DNA of 28,163 bases, taken from NCBI GenBank assembly GCA_035565615.1, contig DATMSB010000068.1, positions 1 to 28,163 on the forward strand, in the 5' to 3' direction. The notes beneath the pieces were generated by a model. The model was given only the letters and a program-made list of their open reading frames with translations. It searched no databases and was not told where the DNA came from. The position numbers were made by a program, and so were the translations under genes. Each line of letters starts with the position of its first letter. Position 1 is the stretch's first letter. The stretch is from Vulgatibacter sp035565615. Lineage in GTDB: Bacteria > Myxococcota > Myxococcia > Myxococcales > Vulgatibacteraceae. This document shows, one piece after another, positions 7,716 through 18,069 of this stretch.

Positions 7716-8534
7716 ATGAGCCCGATCCAGCGTCCTCTCCTCGCCCTCGTCCTCCTGCTCGCGGCGGCCTGCGCAGGCGCGCCGGTGGCCCAGGGCCCGG
7801 TGGTGAGCAAGGCCGACGTGCCGAAGATCGAGGCGACGGACCAGTCCTTCACCTCCTTCACCGCGGTGGCGCACGTGCAGGTGCCGGGCACGGGCAAGGC
7901 AGCCCGGGCCACGTCGGCCACCTACGAGCTCCTCGTCGTCTGGAAGGGCGAGCGCCGGCAGATGGCGTCGGGGACGGTGGACCTCTCCGCCGAGATCCCG
8001 GCGGACGGCGGCGTGGTCCAGGTGGCGGTGCCTTCGCCCTACGCCTCGGACGAGGACCTGGGGGAGGTGCTCGAAGACGAGGCGCCGTTGGAGTTCATCC
8101 TCCGGGGGTCGCTGTCCACCGACGACGATCGCCTCCTCGAGTTCTCGCGGGCGGGCATGGTGCGCACGCCGCGGGTGCCGGTGGCCAAGGTCTGGCACGT
8201 CGAGGCCAGCGCCCAGGAGAACGAGATCAGCCTGGTCTTCTTCCTCCGGGTGGAGAACCCGAACCCCTTCGAGCTGGACCTCGAAGGACTGGTCTTCGAC
8301 CTCTCCATCGACGGGCTGGAGCTGGTGAAGGACGGGCGGGCCGGGCGCAAGCAGCGGGTTCCCCCCAGCTCCACGGCACAGGTCGAGATCCCCTACGTCC
8401 TCGGCCAGGGGAACTTCCCGGCGGTCGCCCAGGTGATCCGGTCGAAGCGCAGCATGGAGTACGTGCTGGACGGCGTGATCCGGCTGGGGATCGGGCACAT
8501 CCCCATCGAGCTCACCGGGCCCATCGATCTCTGA
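7716..8534 (+). CDS. LEA/WHy-domain lipoprotein
   Basis: The 272-residue protein starts with a signal peptide ending LLLAAAC (Cys19), consistent with a lipid-anchored envelope protein. The C-terminal half (about 165-272) is a clear LEA-14/water-stress domain: FFLRVENPNPFELDLEGL is followed by the VPPSSTAQVEIPY strand pattern. The N-terminal half (about 40-150) has the same strand order in a divergent form without the NPNPF core, so the protein may hold two WHy-type domains. Proteins of this type are common in the envelopes of deltaproteobacteria, with roles usually inferred to be in stress or surface stability rather than shown. The ATG has GGAG upstream and is 14 bases after the preceding lipoprotein gene. 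A terminator follows. Confidence 0.85.
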   Translation: MSPIQRPLLALVLLLAAACAGAPVAQGPVVSKADVPKIEATDQSFTSFTAVAHVQVPGTGKAARATSATYELLVVWKGERRQMASGTVDLSAEIPADGGVVQVAVPSPYASDEDLGEVLEDEAPLEFILRGSLSTDDDRLLEFSRAGMVRTPRVPVAKVWHVEASAQENEISLVFFLRVENPNPFELDLEGLVFDLSIDGLELVKDGRAGRKQRVPPSSTAQVEIPYVLGQGNFPAVAQVIRSKRSMEYVLDGVIRLGIGHIPIELTGPIDL

Positions 8535-8567
8535 TCGCAGGGGCCGGATCCGGGCGTGCTGCCGACG

Positions 8568-8601
8568 GCGGGCGCCTCGAACGGGCGCCCGCTTTCGTTC
8601 T
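8568..8601 (+). terminator. terminator after the LEA-type gene
   Basis: A perfect 9-bp stem (8568-8576 with 8584-8592; GCGGGCGCC and GGCGCCCGC) closes a 7-base loop and is followed by TTTCGTTCT. It lies between two convergent genes and has a T-rich tail only in the rightward direction. Confidence 0.75.
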
Positions 8602-8617
8602 CGGCCCGGGTGGAGGC

Positions 8618-9082
8618 CTACCGGTGGCGCCGTGGCGGCAAGGGGGTGCGTGGGGCCGGCCTTCGGTCCGCGGTCGAGGCGGGCGCCTCGTCGGCGGCGC
8701 CCTGGGTGATCGCACGGCGGGGCCTGCGGGCGGCGGGACGATTGCCCTCCCCTCCCACGTGCCCGTGGAGAGCGGCCTTGGGGGGCTTCCCCACCGCGAT
8801 CTTCGGCTCGTCGGGGTTGGGCTTGTAGAGCAGGAAGGTCCGCCCCAGCACCTGGGCGAGCTCGGCGCCGGTCTCCTCGGCGAGCTGCGCGGCCGCCGCC
8901 TTGCGATCGACCGGCGCGCCCTCGAGGACCTTCACCTTGATGAGCTCGTGGGTGACGAGGGCGTCGATCGTCGCCTCCACCAGCGCCGCGGTGATCCCCT
9001 GCCTGCCGATCTGCACCACCGGCTCCAGGTGGTGCCCCAGCGCGCGCAGCACCCGCCGGTCCTTTCCCTTGAGGTCCGTCAC
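8618..9082 (-). CDS. yhbY: YhbY/CRM-domain RNA-binding protein
   Basis: A CRS1/YhbY (CRM) domain covers residues 1-95. LKGKDRRVLRALGHHLEPVVQIGRQGIT is followed by an HELIKVKVL core, and the bound loop GRQG replaces the usual GKNG or GxxG form. Bacterial family members bind pre-50S ribosomal particles. The protein is 154 residues against about 97 in E. coli; the extra C-terminal part is rich in Arg, Pro and Ala and probably disordered, perhaps an added RNA contact. It starts at GTG, which overlaps the stop of the upstream DUF4388/J-domain gene (GTGA), so the two are likely translationally coupled. It is the last gene of the leftward propionate-metabolism run. Confidence 0.88.
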   Translation of the reverse strand: MTDLKGKDRRVLRALGHHLEPVVQIGRQGITAALVEATIDALVTHELIKVKVLEGAPVDRKAAAAQLAEETGAELAQVLGRTFLLYKPNPDEPKIAVGKPPKAALHGHVGGEGNRPAARRPRRAITQGAADEAPASTADRRPAPRTPLPPRRHR

Positions 9083-10620
9083 TTGCCCTTCCTCGCTTCG
9101 ATCATCCGCAGCTCGCGCATGGCCTCGACGTTGTTTTTGTCGAGGGCGAGGCAGGCCTTGTAGGCCTCGATCGCCCCGGGGACGTCACCGAGTACGTTGG
9201 AGATCCGCCCCGAGAAGAGCCACGGCACGGCGCAGTTCGGGCTCGCCTCCAGGGCCTTCGCCAGCTCGGCGCGGCACTCCTTCTCGACGCTGCGCTTGTC
9301 CGCCGTCCCGCTGAACCGCGCGAACGCTCGCCATGCGTAGAACTCGCCCTCGGCCGGATCGAGCTCGATCGCCCTGTCGAGCTCCTCCACCGCCTCCTTG
9401 AAGCGGCGGGCCTTCACCAGGAGCATCGCCTGCTGGAACAACCTCTCGGCCTCGAGGATGCTCGCCACGTCCACGCCCCCCGAGATCCCGGCCTCCAGCT
9501 CCGCGAGGTACTCGGCGCGGCGCTGATCGCTGCACAGGACCTCGTAGGCCTCGTTGAGCCTCGCGGTGATCTGCTCCTTGGCGCGGCGGGCGCTTTCGGA
9601 GCCGGCGGCGGTGTCGGGGTGGTAGACCCGGGCCAGCCGGAAGTAGGCCTTCTTCACCTCGGCGGCGGACGCCGTCCGCTCGACCTCGAGGACCTGGAAG
9701 TGATCCTTCTTGGGCAGCTCCTCGAGCAGGCGCAGGAGGGCCGGGTCGGCCTCCTCGGTCAGCGCCGGCATCGACGGACGCGAGGCGTGCCGCCGCGTCG
9801 CCGCGGGCGTGGGGGAGAACACGGGGGCGGGGCCGCTGGAGAACTCGTAGTTGGCGGGAGGCGCGGGCGGCGGGGGCGGCCTGGCGCCGCCGTCGTCGGC
9901 GCCGTCCGCGGCGAAGGAGGCGAGGCCCGTCTCGGCGAGGAAGAAGCCGGCGCGGAAGATGGCCTCCGCCTCCTCGGGCTGCGCCGAGGCGGCGATTTCC
10001 GCCAGGGTGCGGGTGCCGTCGAACCAGGTGACCGCCCGGGCCTCCTGGGTGGTGAGCCCGAGGTCGGAGATGGGCACGCGGTCGTCGCCCGCCCGCAGGA
10101 TGGGGAGGTAGAGCCGCCCGCCCAGCCGCCGCACGATCTCCGAGCCCGGGAGCCGGCGTACCGCCTGCCCGGCGAGCGGCCACGTCTCGCCGAGGGGCGC
10201 CGAGCCGGGTGGAGCCGGGACGTCGGGCCGCCAGCCGAAGCTCCCCGCCTCCACGGCGAGGGCGCGCACGAGGATGGCGCGGCCATACCCCGCCAGGTGC
10301 CGGAAGGCCTCGGACGGGTCCATCCCCGACGATTGGCAGAGGATCTCGATGAGGTCGCCGCCCTTCTCGCGGAGGAGGAGCTGCGCCCGGGCGAGCGCGT
10401 CCTGATCGAGGACGCCCTGGGCGAGGAGGTAGCGGCCGATCCCGAGGGACGGCGAGGTGGTGCGGGCGAAGACGGGCGTGCCGCGGCGGAAGCAGAGGTC
10501 GAAGGTTGCGCCGTTGGCGTCGACGATGGACAGGCAGCCGGAGGCCTTTTCCGCGGCGATGAGGAAATACAAACGGAATGGCGTGCCGCCTTCGATGACG
10601 CCGCTGGGTTGCAGCGACAT
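9079..10620 (-). CDS. DUF4388-like / J-domain / TPR protein
   Basis: This is a predicted cytosolic scaffold or co-chaperone. From the chosen start it has 513 residues: an N-terminal DUF4388-like region (about 1-110, pattern SGxI..G.P..L...) found in many myxobacterial signalling proteins; a middle region; a Pro-rich linker (about 247-285); a J-domain (about 305-370) with helix-II sequence ending in the HPD tripeptide (334-336) needed to stimulate DnaK; and TPR-like helices (about 390-500). No Gly/Phe or zinc-finger region is present, so it is not a classical DnaJ. An upstream ATG at 10665 is possible, but the intervening codons are atypical (GTA, GGA, AGG, TTG), and the ATG at 10620 has a GGAGGGAAGG ribosome site. 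It lies 68 bases after the biotin carrier gene and overlaps yhbY by 4 bases. Confidence 0.85.
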   Translation of the reverse strand: MSLQPSGVIEGGTPFRLYFLIAAEKASGCLSIVDANGATFDLCFRRGTPVFARTTSPSLGIGRYLLAQGVLDQDALARAQLLLREKGGDLIEILCQSSGMDPSEAFRHLAGYGRAILVRALAVEAGSFGWRPDVPAPPGSAPLGETWPLAGQAVRRLPGSEIVRRLGGRLYLPILRAGDDRVPISDLGLTTQEARAVTWFDGTRTLAEIAASAQPEEAEAIFRAGFFLAETGLASFAADGADDGGARPPPPPAPPANYEFSSGPAPVFSPTPAATRRHASRPSMPALTEEADPALLRLLEELPKKDHFQVLEVERTASAAEVKKAYFRLARVYHPDTAAGSESARRAKEQITARLNEAYEVLCSDQRRAEYLAELEAGISGGVDVASILEAERLFQQAMLLVKARRFKEAVEELDRAIELDPAEGEFYAWRAFARFSGTADKRSVEKECRAELAKALEASPNCAVPWLFSGRISNVLGDVPGAIEAYKACLALDKNNVEAMRELRMIEARKGK

Positions 10621-10688
10621 CAACCTTCCCTCCCTTCCCGGCGCCGTTCCCACCGCTACCGACATGCCTTTCCCCCCGCCATCTCCCG

Positions 10689-11195
10689 CTATTCCACCAT
10701 CACCAGCTTGGCGCCGCTCTCCACCGAGGCGCCCGCCGTCGAGAACAGCTCCTTGACGATCCCGCCCTTCGGGCTCGTCAGCTCGTTCTCCATCTTCATG
10801 GCCTCGACTACCACCAGGCCCTGACCCTCGGCAACCTCGTCACCGACGGCAACGAGATATTTCACGACCTTTCCCGGCATCGGCGCCGTCACGGTCTGCG
10901 GGCCCTCGACCGTGAACCGGCCGCCGGCCTGCCGCATCCGCATCCGGCGCTCGTCCAGGACCTCGACCTTGAAGACCTGGTCGCGGACCATGACGTTCAC
11001 CGAGTCGTTCGGGCCCTCCTCGAACTCCACCGAATAGGACGCATGATCGACGATGAGGCTCACAGCTCCGTGGGCCAGCTCGAGGGCGTCCACCACGTGG
11101 ACCTCGTCGCCCACCTTGACCTCGTAGAGGCCGTCGCCCTTCTCGGTGACGTCGATGTCCCAGGTCTGCTTCGCGAGGGTCGCCTGGTACCTCAT
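10689..11195 (-). CDS. biotin carboxyl carrier protein of an acyl-CoA carboxylase
   Basis: It carries the biotin that shuttles CO2 between the biotin carboxylase and the carboxyltransferase. The biotinyl domain occupies about 95-168 with VEAMKMEN (130-137); K134 is the expected biotinylated Lys. The PMPGKV turn is at 105-110. Residues 1-92 are an all-beta extension (with FKVEVLDERRMRMR near its end) that resembles the linker ('BT') region between the carboxylase and carrier parts in propionyl-CoA carboxylase alpha chains, rather than the Ala/Pro linker of AccB; this comparison is from memory. It starts at ATG within ATGA shared with the biotin carboxylase stop, with GGAGG 6 bases upstream. 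The layout looks like an alpha chain split into two genes. Confidence 0.9.
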   Translation of the reverse strand: MRYQATLAKQTWDIDVTEKGDGLYEVKVGDEVHVVDALELAHGAVSLIVDHASYSVEFEEGPNDSVNVMVRDQVFKVEVLDERRMRMRQAGGRFTVEGPQTVTAPMPGKVVKYLVAVGDEVAEGQGLVVVEAMKMENELTSPKGGIVKELFSTAGASVESGAKLVMVE

Positions 11196-12721
11196 CGCAC
11201 CCCTCCGCTGCGGCCGAGCGCGTGGATGCGGCCGATCTCCGCCCAGCGGGAGAGGGCCGTCCTGGCACCGTGGGCGCTGTCCGCGAGCTGGCGGGCCCGC
11301 TTCTTGTCCTGCTGGAACTGGTGGATCGCCGAGGCCACCAGGGCCACCCGGGCGAGCCCGTCGCTCGGCGAGGGCACGAGATCCGCCGCCTGCCTGGCGA
11401 GGAAGGTGGTGTCGTAGTCGCCGCTGCGGAACTCCGGGTGGGCGAGGATCTCCTTGAGGTAGCCGATGTTGGTGGTGATCCCCTTCACCACGAACTCCGA
11501 GAGCGCCCGGCGGAGGCGATCGATCGCCTGATCGCGATCGGGGGCCCACACGATCAGCTTGGCGATCATGGAGTCGTAGGCCATGGGGACGGTGTAGCCG
11601 GGATAGACGCCGCTGTCCAAGCGGGTGCCCGGCCCGCCCGGGAGGCGCAGGTAGGAGATCTTGCCCGGGCTCGGCATGAAGCCGCGGGACGGATCCTCGG
11701 CGTTGACGCGGGCCTCGATGGCGTGGCCGATCGACGGGATCTCGTCCTGGCCGAGGGGGAGCTTCGCGCCGGCCGCGACCTCGAGCTGCCAGCGCACCAG
11801 GTCGAGGCCGGTGCGCAGCTCCGTGACCGGGTGCTCGACCTGGAGCCGGGCGTTCATCTCCAGGAAGTAGAAGTTCTTGTGGGCGTCGACCAGGAATTCG
11901 CAGGTCCCGGCGCCGACGTAGCCGACGGCCTTGGCCGCCCGCACCGCCACCTCGCCCATCCGGGCGCACATGTCCGGGTCGACGATGGGCGACGGCGTCT
12001 CCTCGATCACCTTCTGGTGGCGGCGCTGCACCGAGCACTCGCGCTCGAAGAGGTGGACGCAGTTGCCGTGGGCGTCGGCGAAGACCTGGATCTCGACGTG
12101 CCGGGGCTTCTCCAGGAACTTCTCGATGTAGACCCGGTCGTCGCCGAAGGCGTTCTTCGCCTCCCGCTGGGCGGCGCCAAAGGCCTCGTCGAAGGCGTCG
12201 GCCGAGTCCACCCGGCGCATGCCCTTGCCGCCACCGCCGGCGGCCGCCTTGATCATCACCGGGAAGCCGATCTGCTCGGCGAACGCCTTCGCCCTGGCGT
12301 GGTCTGCTTCCGGCTCCTCCATGCCGGGGACCACCGGCACCCCCGCGGCGATCATCCGCCGCCGGGCCTGGGTCTTCTCGCCCATGGCCTCCATGGCGGC
12401 GGCCGGCGGCCCGATGAACGTCAGCCCCGCCTGCTCGCAGGCCTCCACGAAGGTCCCGCGCTCGGAGAGGAAGCCGTAGCCGGGGTGGATCGCCTCGGCG
12501 CCGGTGGCCTTGGCGGCGGCGATCACCCGGTCGGCGCGCAGGTAGCTCTCCGACGAGGGCGCGGGCCCCAGCCGCACCGCCTCGTCCGCGGTGCGCACGT
12601 GGAGCGCGCCCCGATCGGCGTCCGAGTACACGGCCACGGTGCGGATGCCCATCTCGCGGCAGGTCCGCATCACCCGCACGGCGATCTCACCTCTGTTGGC
12701 CACGAGGACCTTGCGGAACAT
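11192..12721 (-). CDS. accC: biotin carboxylase subunit of an acyl-CoA (probably propionyl-CoA) carboxylase
   Basis: It carboxylates biotin with ATP and bicarbonate. The full domain order is present: the N-terminal MFRKVLVANRGEIAVR, HPGYGFLSE (79-87), the ATP-grasp loop GGGGKGM (162-168), HVEIQVFAD (208-216), ERECSVQRRHQK (226-237) and NARLQVEHPVTE (290-301). At 509 residues it is about 60 longer than E. coli AccC, and the extra part is C-terminal. The ATG has AAGGAG 9 bases upstream. Position next to methylmalonyl-CoA mutase and the carrier protein suggests propionyl-CoA as the main substrate of the complex, but the subunit may also serve acetyl-CoA carboxylase; sequence alone cannot separate these roles. 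Confidence 0.93.
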   Translation of the reverse strand: MFRKVLVANRGEIAVRVMRTCREMGIRTVAVYSDADRGALHVRTADEAVRLGPAPSSESYLRADRVIAAAKATGAEAIHPGYGFLSERGTFVEACEQAGLTFIGPPAAAMEAMGEKTQARRRMIAAGVPVVPGMEEPEADHARAKAFAEQIGFPVMIKAAAGGGGKGMRRVDSADAFDEAFGAAQREAKNAFGDDRVYIEKFLEKPRHVEIQVFADAHGNCVHLFERECSVQRRHQKVIEETPSPIVDPDMCARMGEVAVRAAKAVGYVGAGTCEFLVDAHKNFYFLEMNARLQVEHPVTELRTGLDLVRWQLEVAAGAKLPLGQDEIPSIGHAIEARVNAEDPSRGFMPSPGKISYLRLPGGPGTRLDSGVYPGYTVPMAYDSMIAKLIVWAPDRDQAIDRLRRALSEFVVKGITTNIGYLKEILAHPEFRSGDYDTTFLARQAADLVPSPSDGLARVALVASAIHQFQQDKKRARQLADSAHGARTALSRWAEIGRIHALGRSGGVR

Positions 12722-12752
12722 CTGGCGGTTCTCCTTCCGGGAAAGGGCGCGC

Positions 12753-12782
12753 AGTCTAGGCGTTTATCGCCTCCCTTGCCAG
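12753..12782 (-). promoter_or_regulatory. candidate promoter of the biotin carboxylase operon
   Basis: On the minus strand, CTGGCA (12782-12777) and TAGACT (12758-12753) are 18 bases apart, about 31 bases before the start codon. A small inverted repeat, GGCG-ATAAA-CGCC, lies in the spacer. The 133-base gap after meaB leaves room for separate initiation here. Confidence 0.4.
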
Positions 12783-12854
12783 CGCCGAGAAGCAGCCGGG
12801 CCACGCCGGGCGGCCGGGCCGGGCGGGACGAGGCCGAAACGTCCCTCAGGCGTC

Positions 12855-13849
12855 CTAGAACCGGAGGGCGCCGAGGATCTCGCGGGCGGCCAGGGCCGGG
12901 GTGGTGCGGGCGTCGCGCACCTCGGCCTCGAGGCGGGCGATGCGCTCCTCCATGCCGGGGGCCCGGCGCAGGGCGTCGCGCAGGCCCTCGTCGATCATGG
13001 ACCACATCCAGCGCAGCTTCTGGTCCCGGCGCTTGGCCTGGAGCTCGCCGGAGGCGGTGAGCGCCTCGCGGTGGGCGGTGATCTTCTCCCAGATCGCCTC
13101 CAGGCCGTGGCCGGTGAGGGCGCTGCAGGTGAGGACGGGCGGGCTCCAGTTGGGAGAGGAGGGCCGCACGTAGTGGAGCGCGCGCTGGTACTCGCGGGCG
13201 GCGCGGTTGGCGCGCTCCAGGTTGGGGCCGTCCGCCTTGTTGATGGCGATGAGGTCGGCGAGCTCGAGGATGCCCTTCTTGATCCCCTGCAGCTCGTCGC
13301 CGGCGCCGGCCAGCATGAGCACGAGGAAGAAGTCGACCATCCCCGCCACCGCCGTCTCGGACTGGCCGACGCCCACCGTCTCGATGAGGATCACGTCGAA
13401 GCCCGCCGCCTCGCAGAGGAGGGAGGCCTCCCGGGTGCGCCGCGCGACGCCCCCCAGCGAGCCCGCGCTCGGCGACGGACGGATGAAGGCGTTCGGATCG
13501 GTGGCGAGCCGCTGCATCCGGGTCTTGTCGCCGAGGATGCTGCCGCCGGTGACGGTGCTCGACGGATCCACCGCGAGCACCGCGACCTCGTACCCCTTGC
13601 CGGTGAGCAGGCTGCCGAAGCCCTCGATGAAGGTGCTCTTGCCCACGCCGGGGACGCCGCTCACCCCCACCCGGAAGGCGTCGCCCGTGCGCGGGACGAG
13701 CCGGGCGAGGACCTCCTGCCCGAGGGCCTCGTCGTCGGCGCGGGTGCTCTCGACGAGGGTGATCGCGCGGGCGAGGATCGCGCGGTCGCCGCGCTCGACG
13801 CCGCGCACGTACTCGTCCACCGAGAGCCGGGGGCGTGCCGGCGAACGGC

Positions 13850-13853
<4 letters not shown>
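12855..13853 (-). CDS. meaB: methylmalonyl-CoA mutase-associated GTPase MeaB
   Basis: It is a G3E-family GTPase chaperone that loads the B12 cofactor on methylmalonyl-CoA mutase and protects it from inactivation. The P-loop GVPGVGKS is at 66-73, the switch/metal Asp at 96 (AVDPSS), ETVGVGQSE at 158-166 (the MeaB hallmark), and NKAD at 205-208 for guanine recognition. The length of 332 residues is typical. The ATG at 13853 shares ATGA with the end of the mutase large-subunit gene, so the GTPase is made together with its client. The C-terminal helices expected for dimerisation are present. Confidence 0.95.
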
Positions 13854-16029
<2,176 letters not shown>

Positions 16030-16033
<4 letters not shown>

Positions 16034-17613
16034 GGCGCCACCTGCAGCAGCGAGAGGGTGGATTCCAGGAGGTCGAGGGCGTTCATGCCGACGTGGACGA
16101 AGCCGTCGACGCCGTGGGCGCGCAGCGCCGCCTCCCTCTCGCCGGGACGACCCGCCAGGAGGATCCGGGCGGCGCCGGCGTCGCGGAGGGCCTTCGCCGC
16201 GGGGGGGACGACCTCGTCCCAGGCGACGTCCGCCGCGCAGATCACGGCGAGCTTCGCGCCGCTCTCGGCGAGCGCGCGGGCCGCGGCGGCAGCGTCGGGA
16301 TAGCCGTCGGAGGCGAGGGCCTCCACGCCGCCGGCGGCGAAGAGGTTGTCCACGAAGGTCGTGCGGGCGAGGTGCTGGGACGGCCTGCCGAAGCTGGCGA
16401 GGAAGACCCTCGGCCGGGCTCCGGTCAGGGCCAGGTGGGCGTCGCTGCGATCCCGGAGGCGCTCGAACCCTTCGGCGATCCGCTCGAAGCGCAAGGGGCG
16501 GATCGACTCGGCGGCCGCGGCGGGCTTCGCCTCCGGCGCGCGGGCCTCCCGCTCGAGGGGCAGCTCCCGCAGGTTGGGGAACTCGCTCACGCCCGTGATC
16601 GGCAGGCGCCGCGTGGCCACCTCCACCCGCCGGCTCGCGGCGGCCTCCTCCAGGCGCTCCTGCACGAAGCCTGCGCGCAGGGCGGCGACGATCCCGCCCT
16701 TCGCCTCGACCGCCTGGAGCTCCCTCCAACCCGCCTCCGCCAGATCCTCGGTGAGGCGCTCCAGGAAGAAGGAGCCCCCCGCCGGATCCGCGACGCGATC
16801 GAGGTGCGACTCCTCGTCGAGGATGAGCCGGGTGTTGCGCGCCATGCGCTCGCCCAGGCGGTCCGGCTCCCCCAGCGCCTCGTCGAAGGGGCGCACCGAG
16901 AGGAAGGAGGCGCCCCCCACCCTGGCGGCGAAGGCGCCGACGGTGCCGCGGAGGAGGTTCGTCCAGGGGTCGCGCCGGGTGAGGTGGCGCCAGGCCGTGC
17001 GGGCCTGGAGCACCATCGAGGGCGACGAGACCCCGCAGGCCTCGAGGATCCGGCACCACATCCTGCGGGCGGCGCGCAGCTTGGCGATCTCGACGAAGAC
17101 GTCGACGCCCACCTGCAGCTCGAAGGCGAGGCGCCCCGCGGCCTCCTCGACGGCGCGCCCGCCCTCCTCCATCGCCCGCAGGTAGGCGAGGCCCGTGGCG
17201 ATGGCGAGCCCCAGCTCCTGGGGAGCGGTGGCGCCGGCGTCGTGCCAGGTCTCCGTGGAGACGAGGAAGCCCTCCTCGCCCGCCGCGGCCTCGGCGATGG
17301 CGCGATCGAGGGGGAGCGCCAGGACCCCGTGCCGGGCGATGGCGCCGATGGGATCGGCGCCGCGCCTCGCGCCGGCGTCGGCGCCGGCGTCGGGCGGCAG
17401 CGGCGACGCGCCGCGGGTGAGCGGGGCGAACCCCGGGAAGCCGCCGGGATCCGCGGAGGGCAGGTCGGCTCTCGTGTAGAGCGGCTGCACCTGCAGTCCG
17501 CCCTCCAGCCGGGAGACGAGGTCGGGTGCGGGGTCGCCGAGCCGGGCGCGCCAGTCGGCGAGCGAAGGGCCGGGGCCGTCTTCGGGGAGGAGATCCGTGC
17601 GTTCGTCGGTCAT
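16030..17613 (-). CDS. mutA: methylmalonyl-CoA mutase, small subunit
   Basis: It is the non-catalytic partner of the large subunit in a heterodimeric mutase. The 527 residues keep the mutase barrel fold (WHDAGATAPQELGLAIATGL, VEIAKLRAARRMW, ARNTRLILDEESHLDRVADPAGGSFF). The C-terminal cobalamin-like domain lacks the DxHxxG motif; the corresponding place reads SFGRPSQH, so it should not bind B12. Two Ala/Asp-rich stretches (about 74-86) and a linker around 370-380 are low-complexity. At 527 residues it is shorter than the actinobacterial MutA chains (around 600 or more). The ATG at 17613 has no ribosome site of its own, but it overlaps the stop of a possible 37-codon leader ORF. Confidence 0.93.
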
Positions 17614-17723
17614 CGGGTCACGCGAGGGGCAGGGTTCATCGCCTTGAAGACCATTTCGCCCGCTCCGTCAACGGCGACCCCAAGGAGGCCGGATCGGGTG
17701 GCGAGCGAGATCCGGATGGACAT
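17610..17723 (-). CDS. possible 37-residue leader peptide coupled to mutA
   Basis: An ORF starts at ATG 17723 with GAGGGG five bases upstream and ends in TGA that shares ATGA with the mutA start, the same join used between the other genes of this operon. mutA itself has no visible ribosome site, so coupling would explain its translation. Against it: third-position G/C is about 78%, lower than in neighbouring genes, and the peptide (MSIRISLATRSGLL at its N-terminus) resembles nothing I know. The same stretch could simply hold the promoter, since it contains TTGACG at about 17671-17676. Confidence 0.35.
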   Translation of the reverse strand: MSIRISLATRSGLLGVAVDGAGEMVFKAMNPAPRVTR

Positions 17724-17745
17724 CGTAGCCCCTCGAGGAGGTCCC

Positions 17746-18009
17746 TTGCGCTTCATCAGCCAGGATCCCCACTTCGTCCGGCGGTGGGCGACCGCCCGCG
17801 GCCTGGCCCCGTTCGTGGGTCCCGGGGGCGCGATCGAGCTCGCCGCGCCGGGCGGGCCGGACGGGGCGACGCCGCTCTCCTGGGAGGAGTTCGCCGGGTT
17901 CTTCACGGCGGAGGCGCTCGCGCTGGCGTACGACGGCCCCGCCGGGACCTGGTCGATCCGCCGGGGGCTGCGCACGCGCAGGGCGCCCCGCGGATCGGGG
18001 TGGCGCTGA
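17746..18009 (+). CDS. small hypothetical protein
   Basis: I do not recognise this protein. From TTG at 17746 it has 87 residues: RFISQDPHFVRRWA at the N-terminus, a Gly/Ala/Pro-rich middle, the aromatic motif WEEFAGFFTAEALALAYDG, and a basic end. Codon use from 17746 on is like that of the neighbouring genes, while the codons just before it (GTA, CCT, CGA, GGA, GGT) are atypical. A near-perfect GAGGAGGT lies 3 bases before the TTG, a short spacing. In-frame alternatives are ATG at 17716 and GTG at 17698 (AAGGAGG 9 bases upstream), which would add 10 or 16 residues. It is divergent from mutA. No signal peptide or membrane segment is seen. Confidence 0.55.
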   Translation: MRFISQDPHFVRRWATARGLAPFVGPGGAIELAAPGGPDGATPLSWEEFAGFFTAEALALAYDGPAGTWSIRRGLRTRRAPRGSGWR

Positions 18010-18026
18010 GGGCGCGCCCTTCGAAG

Positions 18027-18055
18027 GCGACCGACCGAACGCGCTCCTCGGTCGC
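18027..18055. terminator. possible bidirectional hairpin
   Basis: GCGACCGA (18027-18034) and TCGGTCGC (18048-18055) form a perfect 8-bp stem with a 13-base loop between two convergent reading frames. There is no T-run on either side, so termination is only suggested by the position. Confidence 0.3.
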
Positions 18056-18069
18056 GCCTCGCCAGGCGC

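Noticed and set aside
12779..12830. GC-rich inverted sequences after meaB as a terminator
   Set aside because: Several GCCGGGC-like words can pair in different ways but there is no single clear stem and no T-run.
11196..13060. Long rightward frame opposite the biotin carboxylase
   Set aside because: It is the antisense shadow of a gene with full family motifs and has no start signal or recognisable domain.
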